From the NCBI GenBank assembly GCA_004519485.1, contig CP038107.1, positions 372,001 to 436,000 on the forward strand: a stretch of 64,000 bases of DNA. Reading direction: 5' to 3'. This document shows, piece after piece, positions 31,744-41,636 of the stretch. The stretch's first letter is position 1. Each line of letters opens with the position of its first letter. The DNA is from Nannochloropsis oceanica. Taxonomy: Eukaryota > Sar > Eustigmatophyceae > Eustigmatales > Monodopsidaceae. A model generated the notes under the pieces. The model saw only the letters and a program-made list of their open reading frames with translations, was not told the origin of the DNA and did no database searches. Position numbers and translations under genes: made by a program.

Positions 31744-33501
31744 ATGCTGCGCCGCCGTGTTCAAGATGACATCAGCAGCTCCGAAGAAGAAGAGGAGGAG
31801 GAGGAGGTTGACGAGGAGGAGGATGATGTCGATGTAGACGAGAAGGAGGACGACAGTGATTTTGAGCCAGTCAGCGATGGAAGGGGTAAGTTCAAGGCCA
31901 ATAGTAAGCCCAAAGCCAAGGCAATCCCGAAGAGGCCTTCAACGGCCAGCGCGCGGTCGAAGAAGAATTTGAGTGCCGCAGCCTCCGCAGCGACCAAAAA
32001 GAAGAGCGCGGGCGGCGGTGGTGGAGGAGGATTGGGAGGAAGAGGAGAAGGCGGAGGAGGCACAAAATCAACTGGAGGCAAGAAGGCTGGTGCTGCTGCG
32101 GTGGCGGGGCGCAAGCGACGCAAGGTAGATAATGACAACGACGACGATGAGGAGGAGGAAGAGGAGGAAGAGGAGGAAGAAGAAGAGGAAGAGGACGAGG
32201 AGAACAGCGAGGAGGAAAGGGAAGGAGGCGGCAGAGGCCATCGCAGGAGCTGGGGCAAGGGGGAAACCGCTGCAAAAGAGAAAGGGAAAGGGAAAGCCAA
32301 GTCCCTGACGAGCGTGGGCAGTAGCAAGGTGGACAAGGTCCTGGAGGAGGTGCGGCTGCTGATGCTCCGTTCCCGGCGTTATGACGCGCCTAACCCTTCC
32401 CTGGCTGAATTGGGAATAACGACTGTGCGAGAGGTATCGGACATGGCGCCGGAGGGTGTGTTGTGGGAGATTGAGCAGACGGTATTGCAGGTGGCAGGGA
32501 TGATTTTGAGGGGAGAGGGCTTTAGCTATCAGGTCCCCACGAGGTCGGCGACGAATCAGTTGTACATAGCGGAATTGGATCGGATTGTGTTGAGTGACAA
32601 GGTGGCGACGCGAACATTTCTCAATCCGAGGGAGGTGAGGAAGACAGCGATTACCACGCGAATCTTGCAGTTGGTGCATGAGGTTTTGAGTAAGGGGATT
32701 CATATCACGAAGCGCGATATGTTTTATACGGACGTGAAGCTGTTTAAAGACCAGAAGGAGAGTGATGTGGTGCTTGATGATGTTGCTTGTATGCTGGGCT
32801 GCACCCGGTCGTGTTTGAATGTGGTGGCGTCAGAGAAAGGGTTGGTGGTTGGGCGAGTGCAGTTTGAGGAGGACGGCGATTATATCGATTGTACGAGGAT
32901 GGGGGTGGGGGGAAAGGCCATCCCGCCTTACATTGACAAGATTGCTAAGATACAGAGTGACGCCAAGTTCATCCTTTTGGTGGAGAAAGAGGCCGCGTAC
33001 ATGCGCCTGGCGGAGGACAGATTCTATAACAAGTACCCATGTATCGTAATCACGGCCAAGGGACAGCCGGACGTGGCCACGCGCTTGTTCCTCAAGAAGC
33101 TAAAGATGGAGTTGCACATCCCGGTCTTGGGGCTCGTGGATTCCGACCCTTACGGCCTCAAAATCCTAAGCGTGTACATGACCGGCTCGAAAAATATGAG
33201 CTACGATTCCGCGTCGCTCACCACCTCGGACATCAAGTGGTTAGGGGTCCGGCCGTCAGACCTGGATAAATATAACATTCCCGCACAATGCCGACTAGAT
33301 ATGACGGAGCACGACATGCGGACGGGCCGGCAGCTGCTGCAGGAAGAATTCATCCAGAAGAACCCGGAGTGGGTGAAGGAATTGGAACTTATGCTCAAGA
33401 TGAAGAAAAAGGCGGAGATCCAGGCACTGTCGGCGTTTGGCTTTCAGTACATTACCGAGGACTATTTGCCGCGCAAGCTCGAAAAGGGCGATTGGATTTA
33501 A
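31744..33501 (+). CDS. TOP6A: Spo11-3 / DNA topoisomerase VI subunit A
   Basis: 585 residues, single exon, ATG at 31744. The first ~190 residues are disordered, with two acidic runs, Gly-rich sequence and basic [12 protein letters not shown] and GRKRRK patches that look like nuclear localisation signals. The winged-helix (CAP) domain carries [14 protein letters not shown]; Tyr328 is the expected catalytic tyrosine that forms the 5'-phosphotyrosyl bond. The TOPRIM part shows [13 protein letters not shown] (metal-binding Glu) and [12 protein letters not shown] (DxD). The stretch [18 protein letters not shown] follows the plant SPO11-3/Top6A version rather than meiotic SPO11-1. It should act with a Top6B GHKL subunit in DNA decatenation, which in plants is needed for endoreduplication. 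Top6B is not in this window. Confidence 0.9.
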   Translation: MLRRRVQDDISSSEEEEEEEEVDEEEDDVDVDEKEDDSDFEPVSDGRGKFKANSKPKAKAIPKRPSTASARSKKNLSAAASAATKKKSAGGGGGGGLGGRGEGGGGTKSTGGKKAGAAAVAGRKRRKVDNDNDDDEEEEEEEEEEEEEEEDEENSEEEREGGGRGHRRSWGKGETAAKEKGKGKAKSLTSVGSSKVDKVLEEVRLLMLRSRRYDAPNPSLAELGITTVREVSDMAPEGVLWEIEQTVLQVAGMILRGEGFSYQVPTRSATNQLYIAELDRIVLSDKVATRTFLNPREVRKTAITTRILQLVHEVLSKGIHITKRDMFYTDVKLFKDQKESDVVLDDVACMLGCTRSCLNVVASEKGLVVGRVQFEEDGDYIDCTRMGVGGKAIPPYIDKIAKIQSDAKFILLVEKEAAYMRLAEDRFYNKYPCIVITAKGQPDVATRLFLKKLKMELHIPVLGLVDSDPYGLKILSVYMTGSKNMSYDSASLTTSDIKWLGVRPSDLDKYNIPAQCRLDMTEHDMRTGRQLLQEEFIQKNPEWVKELELMLKMKKKAEIQALSAFGFQYITEDYLPRKLEKGDWI

Positions 33502-34312
33502 GGCCTTGCTTCCCGCCCTCCTCCCCCTCGCCTTTACTGATGTGTGTATATTTCTCTGACAGGACAGAGATGACGGAGCCGAGACGCGACCAAGTGGGGG
33601 ACAAACAGATAAAGAAGTGGAAACATGAATGAGAAGGAGAAAGGCTGGCTGAGCATGACACGGATATGCTGAAAAACAAAAGATATACATATGAAAACAA
33701 AGGATGAAACAGCGTGATTGACCAAGGAAAAAAAATTTGGCAAGCAAGGTTATACCACAATGATAACAGACGATGTCTTAAGGGGAAGCAGCATTAAAAA
33801 AAAGAACTGAAAAGAAAACCCGGGCATAAAGCTCTGTCAGTCTGTCTTCTAAGCATACAGTCTGTTGTTGATTCTTTGGTTTACACCCTTCCGTCTCTTC
33901 CTATCCACTCGTCGCATATAAGCGAAATGTTGCGAGGAAGTTGCTGGATCGTGTGCCTCTTCACATTTTAAAACAAACACATTCACACTTCTCTACTCTT
34001 TAAAAAAATCTTTATTTTTTTCATATAATGAGTGCGATCTTTCTCACCTAATTTTGTCCACTTTTCTTTCCCCAATGGAAGCAAGATAAGAAAAGCTGTG
34101 ACCGCTAGATGCCGCCTTCAATGCCTCCAAAGCAAATTGAATATGAGAGAAACGAAACCTACCTACATCCCCACAACCACATTCCCTCCTTCCCTCCTTC
34201 CCTTCCTCTCTCCTTGCCACGCCCGTGGCCACAATGATACAATCGTCCAACAAGCAGAACAGGTCAGGAAGGAAAAAAGCGAGGGAGAGAGAGGGAGAGA
34301 GGGATGGGCCTT
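33502..34312. other. Convergent intergenic region
   Basis: Between the stops of Top6A (+) and the CBS-PP2C gene (-). It contains A- and T-rich stretches (about 33725-33735 and 33995-34025) as expected of 3' UTRs, and a purine-rich run at 34270-34300. No gene seen. Confidence 0.45.
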
Positions 34313-36199
34313 TTACACCTTCACCACCCGCATCGCCACAATTGTACAGTCGTCTGGCATCCCCCCCCCCCACATAATGTCATTCTCTTTCGCCAGAATT
34401 GCAAAGGGACTATCCCTCTTCTGGTCCAAACTCAACTCCCTCGCTCGTTTACACAACGTCATCGCCAGCTCCTGCACGCTTTCCTCGGGGAAATCCGCTG
34501 CACGTAGTCCCGAAGAATATGCGCCGTTTGCGAACCATTTCTGTTCCCACGCCAAGGCAATTGAACAGATTTCATCCAGCTCGACGTTGTCAAACAAACC
34601 ATCCGTGCCCATGATGATCACATCTCCACGCATGACGGGAATCGAAGAATTATCCGCATCGCAGGGAGTGTCAAAGCAATGTTCCGACTGTGTATTGGTG
34701 TGACCCAGTTGATACGGCAAATTAAAACTCCGCAATTGTTGGCGCGAGACAAAGGCAATCCTAAAATCATTCGTCCTGAGAGGTCTCGGCGTGGTTTTAT
34801 CACGCATATAGCCCGCAACGTCTGAGTCGATATGTCTCATAATAATGATCCCATTATCGCCCACATTACAGAAGCTTAATTGATTCAGCTCCATGTCCAG
34901 AGTGGCAATACACGCCGTACTGCTTCCCACCACCTCCTCCTTCGTGATCTCCTCCCAGGCACTCGACAGGACATCCAATGGCCTCACTATGGGCGCCATC
35001 AGATTCGGTGCCTTGGGCGCCATACTTCGGATAAACTCCTCCGACAATTTCATCAACCGGTGCGAGTACTCCCTCGGATCCACCCCGTGTTCCCTCCAAG
35101 ACCCCACCCCATCCGCAATTCCCACATACGTCGCCTCGTCCCCATGCTCATGCAACCAAGGCAAAGTAAGAATAAATGACGCATCCTCCGACAGCTCCAA
35201 GTCCGTTGCATATTCAATCGGACCATGCATCCTCAAATTCGGCGCCACACCATCCGGCCTCTTGAACGGGTGAGGCAACGCTGCCATGCCCACCTTCCAC
35301 TTGATACTTCTCTTCACCCCCTCCTTAACGACATGCGAGGCGACCCTTGTGCCTGTCGGCAGACCCAACCTCCCCACCACTCCCTTGATGAAAGCTTTCT
35401 TACCCCCTATCTCCTCTGACGAATAATAGTGATTGATCACATCCCCCAAAGTGATAATGCCGTGAATCACGCCATCCTTTACCACAGGCAACGTTCGTAT
35501 CTTTAACTCCACCATAATATATTGAATTTTCTCAACGGTGTCGTCGGGAGAGCAGAAGATGACGCGCGACATGGGTGTCATAACTTGCCTGACGGTCGAC
35601 TGCAGAGCCTCAAGCTTATCTGCATGCTTGTTCAATTTCTTAATCACGTCCCGCGCAGTGAAAACACCAACGACCTCTTTGTGCCCGCCCGGACCTTTCT
35701 CTTCGTACACCATAGAGTTGCTGGAATTATTGGATGCTAAAAGCTTGATCGCTTCCTCCAACGTCGCCCCGCTGTAAATTTGACACACTTTGCGCTGCCG
35801 TTGCTTCACAATTTGCGCCGCAGTAATCTTGCTGTTGTGGTTTGGACGGTCCGATTTCTTGCTCCGCGACCGTGTTTTGAATAGGGCCGAGCTGTCATCC
35901 TCACTGTCGCTTCCACTTCCACTGCTATTGCTGGTAACTCCCCTCATGTCGTCATCTGGGTGCAGGTCCTGCTGCTCCAGCTCAGATGTCCGGGAGCTAA
36001 ATGCAGGGCAGGCTTGGTGCTGTTGCTGCGGCGGCGGCCGCATGGCTCTAGGTCGCCGTCGACTGATTATACTGACGGTTGCGCTGCTGCTGCTGCTGCT
36101 GCTGCGAAAGCTATGGGTGGCTGTACAGGCCCCCCATCGACGTGCCCCTGCTGCAGCCGCCGTCCGTATCAAGGTCGTGGCCGGACCGGTACGGTTCAT
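34313..36199 (-). CDS. CBS-pair plus PP2C (PTC7-like) phosphatase fusion
   Basis: 628 residues, single exon. The start ATG at 36199 gives MNRTGPATTLIRTAAAAGARR, Arg/Ser-rich with no acidic residue for ~70 residues, which fits a mitochondrial presequence. The frame runs upstream to 36313 but is encoded by microsatellite DNA there. Residues ~128-262 form a CBS pair (two CBS domains), with GVFTARDVIKKL and GIITLGDVINHYY as the conserved strand-helix ends. Residues ~303-628 are a PP2C of the PTC7 class: GIADGVGSW (metal-binding Asp), GSSTACIATLD, CNVGDNG, IMGTDGLFDNV and MPDDCTIVAMRV. PTC7 enzymes dephosphorylate mitochondrial proteins including coenzyme Q biosynthesis factors. CBS pairs usually bind adenine nucleotides, so the fusion suggests a phosphatase gated by AMP/ATP or SAM (inference). 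Confidence 0.88.
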   Translation of the reverse strand: MNRTGPATTLIRTAAAAGARRWGACTATHSFRSSSSSSSATVSIISRRRPRAMRPPPQQQHQACPAFSSRTSELEQQDLHPDDDMRGVTSNSSGSGSDSEDDSSALFKTRSRSKKSDRPNHNSKITAAQIVKQRQRKVCQIYSGATLEEAIKLLASNNSSNSMVYEEKGPGGHKEVVGVFTARDVIKKLNKHADKLEALQSTVRQVMTPMSRVIFCSPDDTVEKIQYIMVELKIRTLPVVKDGVIHGIITLGDVINHYYSSEEIGGKKAFIKGVVGRLGLPTGTRVASHVVKEGVKRSIKWKVGMAALPHPFKRPDGVAPNLRMHGPIEYATDLELSEDASFILTLPWLHEHGDEATYVGIADGVGSWREHGVDPREYSHRLMKLSEEFIRSMAPKAPNLMAPIVRPLDVLSSAWEEITKEEVVGSSTACIATLDMELNQLSFCNVGDNGIIIMRHIDSDVAGYMRDKTTPRPLRTNDFRIAFVSRQQLRSFNLPYQLGHTNTQSEHCFDTPCDADNSSIPVMRGDVIIMGTDGLFDNVELDEICSIALAWEQKWFANGAYSSGLRAADFPEESVQELAMTLCKRARELSLDQKRDSPFAILAKENDIMWGGGMPDDCTIVAMRVVKV

Positions 36200-36311
36200 T
36201 GCTTTCTTGGTACCAAGGCTGCCGCTCGACACCCGTGGCGCCTGTGTGTGTGGTGTGGGTGTGTATGTGCATGAGAGAGAGAGTGTGTGTTTCTGTGTTA
36301 CATGTGTATAC

Positions 36312-36397
<86 letters not shown>

Positions 36398-36966
36398 GGG
36401 AAAGTGTGTCAGAAAGGGCGGTTGAGATAGACAATGAGATCGAATGACGGATTATACGCATCAGAGCCGTACAAGCCCCGGTATGATTCAAATTCATGAG
36501 ACCTAAGCGCCCTGCCCATGAAGGTGCGGTGCTCTGCCCGGAACAGAGTCGGCCTGCTCCGGCGTACACCATTGAAAAGGCCCCCCGGAGATGCACTCCG
36601 AAGAACTCTCTAGGCACGATGATGACGACTGATGAGGCAGCACATGGCCCGTTTTAATTCGAAGTCCTTTCAACATTATAATTGAACACACCACACCACA
36701 TCATTAAAAGCCATGTTGATGGGACATTGGACTAGTCGCCGCTGCGTGATCCGTCGATGCATTGCACCAAAACTGTCGCCCAATGTAGGCCAGCGCAGCA
36801 ACTCTGCACTATTTCCAGGGTGTTTGGCTCAAACCACGTCTACAATCTCTTTCACTTTTACCAAAAGCTTTCAGTGCCCCCGTGGACTAACCCCCACCTT
36901 CCCTCAACATGCAACACAGGCACATTCCAATCTCTTTCTACAACCCTGTTTCAAAAATCCCGCACG
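36200..36966. promoter_or_regulatory. Divergent promoter region with microsatellites, CBS-PP2C / carboxypeptidase
   Basis: Holds the 5' flanks of two divergent genes. The part next to the CBS-PP2C start is a compound microsatellite (see 36241-36394). The rest shows no gene. A TTCAAAT loop at 36487-36493 looks like a tRNA T arm but has no acceptor partner. Confidence 0.5.
36241..36394. repeat. Compound microsatellite (GT)n-(TA)n-(GT)n-(GA)n
   Basis: Imperfect GT-rich sequence at 36243-36300, then (TA)n at 36312-36335, (GT)n at 36336-36358 and (GA)n at 36359-36394. It lies within 200 bp upstream of the CBS-PP2C ATG and probably in its 5' UTR or promoter. Confidence 0.92.
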
Positions 36967-38362
36967 ATGCCCACCTTAGTCATCGCCTCCCGCCTGCTTT
37001 TGGTGCTGCTGGCATGTACAGTCGCCGCCAAGGCTGAGTACACACAGGCAGCGCTCGAAGACGAGATATTGGATCTACCAGGATTGAACTATGCTCCTAA
37101 ATTTCGCCATTTTTCAGGCTACGTCGTCATTCCGGGCATTCGCCCAAACGCCACCAAGCACGTCCATTACCATTTTATTGAGTCCGAGCAAGACCCGACC
37201 AAGGATCCAGTTGTGTGGTGGACAAATGGTGGACCGGGTTGCAGTGGTTTGCTGGCATTGTTTACTGAAATGGGGCCTTTCAAGCCTAATTTGGAGGGCG
37301 TGCTTTTGGAGAATGCGTACCGGTGGAACCAAGTGGCCAACATGTTGTTTGTCGAGCAGCCGGGTACGTAGCGATAAGAAAGGAGGATGAAGATTGATGC
37401 CGCCCATCATGACTTTCCTTGGGGCACTCTTTGTCACATTTCTGTGTCGTTCTTACTCCCTCCCTTGTTTTCTTTACGCAGTCGGTGTAGGCTTTTCTTA
37501 CAGCACCGATCCCACCACCGACTACGAGCTCGGCGACCACCAGGCAGCCAAGGATAATTACGCATTTATCCTGGCATTTTTCGAGAAGTTTCCCCAATAT
37601 CTACCGAATGACTTTGTCATCTCTTCTGAGGTAGTTTAAATGTTGAGTTGTGAGCATAAAGGAGGAAGACGATTTTTCATCCATCTGTCTCTACCACCAA
37701 TTCTTTTGACTATGGACATATTGTGCGTTGCCGACATTTGACCACCGAAACATCCCTCCCCTTCCCATTATTTACGTATGTACGCCTATTCCCAAAAAAG
37801 TCGTGGGGTGGACACTACATACCCACCCTAGCTGTGCGTATTGTCCGTGAGCAATCCAAGCCCGACGTTTCCCCCAAGCTCAATTTCGTGGGGTTTCTGG
37901 TCGGAAATCCTTTCACCAGCTGGGTGAACAATCGCCAGGCGACTGTCAAGGCGTTGGTCGGTCATTCTTTGGTGTCGTACCCGACGGCTGCTGCTTGGGA
38001 AGAGCAGTGTGCCGACTTCGTGGTGGCCCCGCAATATTTGTTTGGAAATTGCCTTGAGATCGAGGCGAAAATGAATATGGAAATGGCGGATTTGAATCCT
38101 TACGTACGTACGCTGGAGAACGGGAGGGAGGAGGAAGGAAAGGGGGAAGGAAAGGGGGAAGGAAAGGGGGAAGGAAAGGGAAGTGGAGCATTTAGATATT
38201 CTACACAGACACAGACACAGACAAACACAACACATACACACACACACACAGACACACAGACACAGACACAGACACACACAGACACACACAGACACACACA
38301 GACACTCACAGACACACACAGACACACACACACACAGAGACACACACAGACACACACACACA

Positions 38363-38410
<48 letters not shown>

Positions 38411-39349
38411 AGGCACTCTCCTACCCTGTCTGTCTTGACGAAAGCCCCATAGCCAGCCTCGTCAAGCATGGGCGGGCTCAACGTACCTGGTTGCTGCATC
38501 ATACCACACCCCCTGAGGCCAAGGCAAAAATGAAGAATGAGCTGGGCGAGGGAGTAGGTATCATCGATATTGATGGGTATGAGCCCTGTGAAGATAACTA
38601 TTTGGTGTCGTATTTGAACCAACCGGCGGTGAAGGAGGCTTTGCATGTGGATTCGTCCATTGTGTGGACAGAGTGCTCGAGCATTATTAAATATGACTTG
38701 TTCGCCTTCTTTGTACCGATGGAGCCCCTCTACAAGTACTTGATCAACGGGAAATATAACCTGAAAATGCTGGTGTATTCGGGTGATGATGACTCGGTTT
38801 GTGGCACATGGGGAACACAAAAGTGGATGTACGGTCTGGGGCAAAAGGCAGTGACAAATTGGGTGCCGTGGCGTGATGATGCAGGGCAGGTCGCCGGGTT
38901 TGTGACACAATTTAGGGGGAATCTAACTATGGCGACGGTCGCGGGAGCGGGGCATGGTAAGTCTTGCTTTTGAGTGAGAATTTGTTATTTTTTTGGGTGG
39001 AGGGTTGTTACGCTTCGCATTCTGCGCGCTCTCTAGTGACTTGTTGCCTCGGCCTACCACGCATACACTCTAATATTTTTCCTCCGCGCACACACACACA
39101 TATGTGTACACACGTACAGAGGTCCCCTCCTATACACCAGCCACGGCTCTGAAGCTCTTCAGACTGTACTTGGATAACTCTTGGTTCGATCCTGCGGCAT
39201 TCCGGCCTTGGTCAGACGGAGGCGAGAAGGAGGTTGGATCGGAGCAGCTGGAGCAGGATGAGCAGCAGCAGGGGCAGGACGTTCAGCAGCAGGAGGAGAG
39301 GGAGCAGCAGCAGGAGCTGATCAAGGCATCTTTGCGTCGCCATGCGTGA
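36967..39349 (+). CDS. Serine carboxypeptidase (peptidase family S10), secreted or vacuolar
   Basis: Five exons: 36967-37363, 37482-37630, 37801-38103, 38413-38956 and 39120-39349; introns use GT-AG (three donors GTACGT, GTAGTT, GTACGT; the fourth GTAAGT); 540 residues. The signal peptide is MPTLVIASRLLLVLLACTVAAKA. The junctions rebuild family motifs: EQP|VGVGFSYS, ISSE|SWGGHYIPTLA (catalytic Ser), NPY|ALSYPVC, and AGAGH|EVPSY (catalytic His). VVWWTNGGPGCSGLL forms the oxyanion region and VYSGDDDSVCGTWGT carries the catalytic Asp. The enzyme removes C-terminal residues from peptides at acid pH in vacuoles or outside the cell. Odd points: a Gln/Glu-rich tail after the core, and intron 3 filled with microsatellite DNA. 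Confidence 0.93.
38137..38406. repeat. Minisatellite and CA/CAGA microsatellite in carboxypeptidase intron 3
   Basis: Three perfect copies and a partial fourth of GGAAAGGGGGAA (38137-38181) are followed, after a short gap, by ~200 bp of CA repeats interspersed with CAGA (38201-38406). The repeats end about six bases before the AAATAG acceptor of exon 4, so they occupy where the pyrimidine tract would be. Confidence 0.93.
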
Positions 39350-39643
39350 GTGTAAAATGTAGATGACTTGTAACTGATTGAGAGAAGGCCCAAAAAACAT
39401 TCTTGAAAAAAAAGGAGAGAAGAGTAGTGGAGATTGCTTGATTAACAGCATGCCGACAGAACATAAGTAGAGTTTTTAACATTCCATCTGGGAGGAAAAG
39501 GTTGAAGGAAAAAGAAGCAAAAAATGCTCGTGCGAGCGCCAGTTGAAGGCAGGTTGTGCTTTGGCGGAAAAGATTCTTTGCCTTATGCCCATTGTCTCTT
39601 TCTATGTCACATCGGTTTCATTAACGTCCTCGTCCCCCATCTC

Positions 39644-41347
39644 TCATTCTGCCGCTGCTGGCGCTGCAGGGCCGTGTCCCGGCCCACTTAACCGAGCGTC
39701 AGCGAATACAATCACATTCTCAATATGCCTCGTCTGAGGGAACAAATCAAAAGGCTGGAGCTCCTCGATTTCATATCCACTCCTTACAAGCACCTGCGCG
39801 TCTCTCGCTTGCGTGGCTGGGTCACAACTTACGTACACAATCCTTGCCGGTCGAAACGCACAAAGCTGCGTCAAAAAGTCTTCATCACACCCTTTGCGGG
39901 GGGGGTCTATGATCATTACCGTTTCCTGACCTCGTATATGCTTTATCCCCGCGAATATATCACTCGCATCCCCCGCGCGAAAGTGACAATTCGTAATCTC
40001 GTTTAAGTCGGCGTTCCTCCTTGCACTTAGTATAGCCAACTCACTTATCTCCACCCCATAACACGCCTCGAAATCCTTACTTGCTGAGAGACAAAACAAC
40101 CCCCCCCCACAGTAAGCGTCCACCAAAAACCTCATTCCTCCTTCCCTCGCCTTTCCTGTCACGTATCCAACCATCTCCGGCAACATAAACGGATTATTTT
40201 GAAAGAAACTGCCCGCCGTGTATTTAAACGTCAACCCCCTGATTTTATCCGACACTTCTACCCTCGGGTCAGTCACCACCCCCTCCTGCGTTTCTCTCAA
40301 GAACAATGTTGCCCCCTTCGGTTTCTTGGGAGTCTCCTCCGCTGCCGCAGCGCGGGCTCGTGCACGGACCTCTTCTCGAAGTCCCATCAATCGGGCATTG
40401 ATTGCTGGAGTGGCGATGGCGCATTGCTCGACGTCGACTAAGGCTCGAGAACCGAGCTTAAGGAAGCCAATATCTTTGATTTCTCCCCCACGAGGTTTTT
40501 CGTGGTGGGGGGTAATCTTACTGCGGTACCCCAACACGTCATCTGTCCCAATTACTTTCTGCACGGCCACATTCGTGATGTTTCCTGTCCGGGCAAGCAC
40601 GTCAACGACATGCTGTTGTTTCCAATCTCTCTGGGCAGTTATACTCATATGTTGGTATTGACAACCCCCACACCTCCCAAACAAAGAACAAACGGGCTCA
40701 ACACGGGCTGGAGAAGCTTCTATGACTTCGACTAGATCAGCTTCTGAGTAGTTTTTGTGGTTGCGGTAGATGCGGAGGCGGATCCGCTCGCCGGGAATGA
40801 CACCGGGGACCATTATCACCCAGCTTTCCGGCGCCACTGGTGCTGCTGATCTCTCTCTTTCTACAGGCGGTGGTGGTGGTATAGGTGACGAAGAGGAATT
40901 CGAGTCACTTGTGAACGTTGGGGATGATTGTAATGGCAAGGATGTGCGGCAAATGCCGAGGCCCAGATTGGTAAGACTATCGACAGTGAGCTCGAGCTCC
41001 TCATGGTATAGGAAAGGACCTTGCCATGGTTTTTGCTTGCGGGCCTGTTGCTTCTTTTGCTTCGGCTGGGCGGGAGCGGCGTTATCCGCGTCCTCTTCGT
41101 CCCTTTGCGTCAAAGGTACGACGGTCGATTTGATGCGACCCCCGTTGGTGCGTCGCATGGGCAAGGAGGGACGAGTGTAGGAGGCAGCACTAACGGTGGA
41201 GGTAATCGTAATCGATTGGGAGGGACTAGGGTGCAAGAAGACAAAGGCTGCTCGACTGACTGGGTTGCGACGCGCCGCGATTCCGCGTAAAATGGAGAGC
41301 AGCATGACAAATGGAAGGAGCCTCTTGTGAGAGCTGAGCCTGCCCAT
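39644..41347 (-). CDS. TrmA/RumA-family RNA 5-methyluridine methyltransferase
   Basis: 567 residues, no intron, ATG at 41347. The enzyme uses SAM to methylate C5 of uridine in tRNA or rRNA. Order: leader of ~110 residues with a hydrophobic stretch (LLPFVMLLSILRG) and RRNPVSRAAFVF; TRAM/OB-like domain ~115-205 (interrupted by a Ser/Pro insert); iron-sulfur cysteines [10 protein letters not shown] (Cys220, 226, 229) with the later VEQC as the likely fourth ligand; Rossmann domain with VDAYCGGGLFCL and MIIDPPRKGC; catalytic YVSCDPATQARD and the final PFDLFPQTRHIENV. This Fe-S arrangement is typical of RumA/RlmD. The leader suggests import into plastid or mitochondrion; AAFVF might be an ASAFAP-like site but is less clear than in other genes here. 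Confidence 0.9.
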   Translation of the reverse strand: MGRLSSHKRLLPFVMLLSILRGIAARRNPVSRAAFVFLHPSPSQSITITSTVSAASYTRPSLPMRRTNGGRIKSTVVPLTQRDEEDADNAAPAQPKQKKQQARKQKPWQGPFLYHEELELTVDSLTNLGLGICRTSLPLQSSPTFTSDSNSSSSPIPPPPPVERERSAAPVAPESWVIMVPGVIPGERIRLRIYRNHKNYSEADLVEVIEASPARVEPVCSLFGRCGGCQYQHMSITAQRDWKQQHVVDVLARTGNITNVAVQKVIGTDDVLGYRSKITPHHEKPRGGEIKDIGFLKLGSRALVDVEQCAIATPAINARLMGLREEVRARARAAAAEETPKKPKGATLFLRETQEGVVTDPRVEVSDKIRGLTFKYTAGSFFQNNPFMLPEMVGYVTGKAREGGMRFLVDAYCGGGLFCLSASKDFEACYGVEISELAILSARRNADLNEITNCHFRAGDASDIFAGIKHIRGQETVMIIDPPRKGCDEDFLTQLCAFRPARIVYVSCDPATQARDAQVLVRSGYEIEELQPFDLFPQTRHIENVIVFADARLSGPGHGPAAPAAAE

Positions 41348-41355
41348 CCCTAAGA

Positions 41356-41389
41356 GATTTTGAGGTTGGTCGGATTTTGAGGTTGGTCG
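41356..41389. repeat. 17-bp tandem duplication upstream of the RNA methyltransferase start
   Basis: GATTTTGAGGTTGGTCG occurs twice in direct tandem (41356-41372 and 41373-41389), nine bases upstream of the minus-strand ATG at 41347, in the divergent promoter or 5' UTR shared with the carrier gene. Confidence 0.9.
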
Positions 41390-41636
41390 GATGGGAGAGG
41401 GGTGAGGAGGTTTGCTGATGTGGGGGTCTCGGATGTCCTAGACAGGACCTCTCTGTGGCATAAGACAGCTCAGGAGCAGCTGGCACCTCCCTCGTAATAA
41501 AGACTACACAATATTGTTTTTGTGGCATTGCCATACCTTGCCTAGTAGAGTTGCAGTCAAAGCGCAAAGCGCTCGGTCGTCGCCACTTCAGCGTCGCCAC
41601 GCTTGTTGCTTCTGTATTTCTCGTTTCAGCACACCC

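Noticed and set aside
31761-32336. Minus-strand Ser/Leu-rich ORF opposite the Top6A N-terminus
   Set aside because: It is the complement of the acidic and Gly-rich coding region; the plus-strand frame has clear Top6A homology.
36482-36505. T-arm-like stem with TTCAAAT loop followed by AGACCTA
   Set aside because: The matching 5' acceptor strand and A box are absent upstream.
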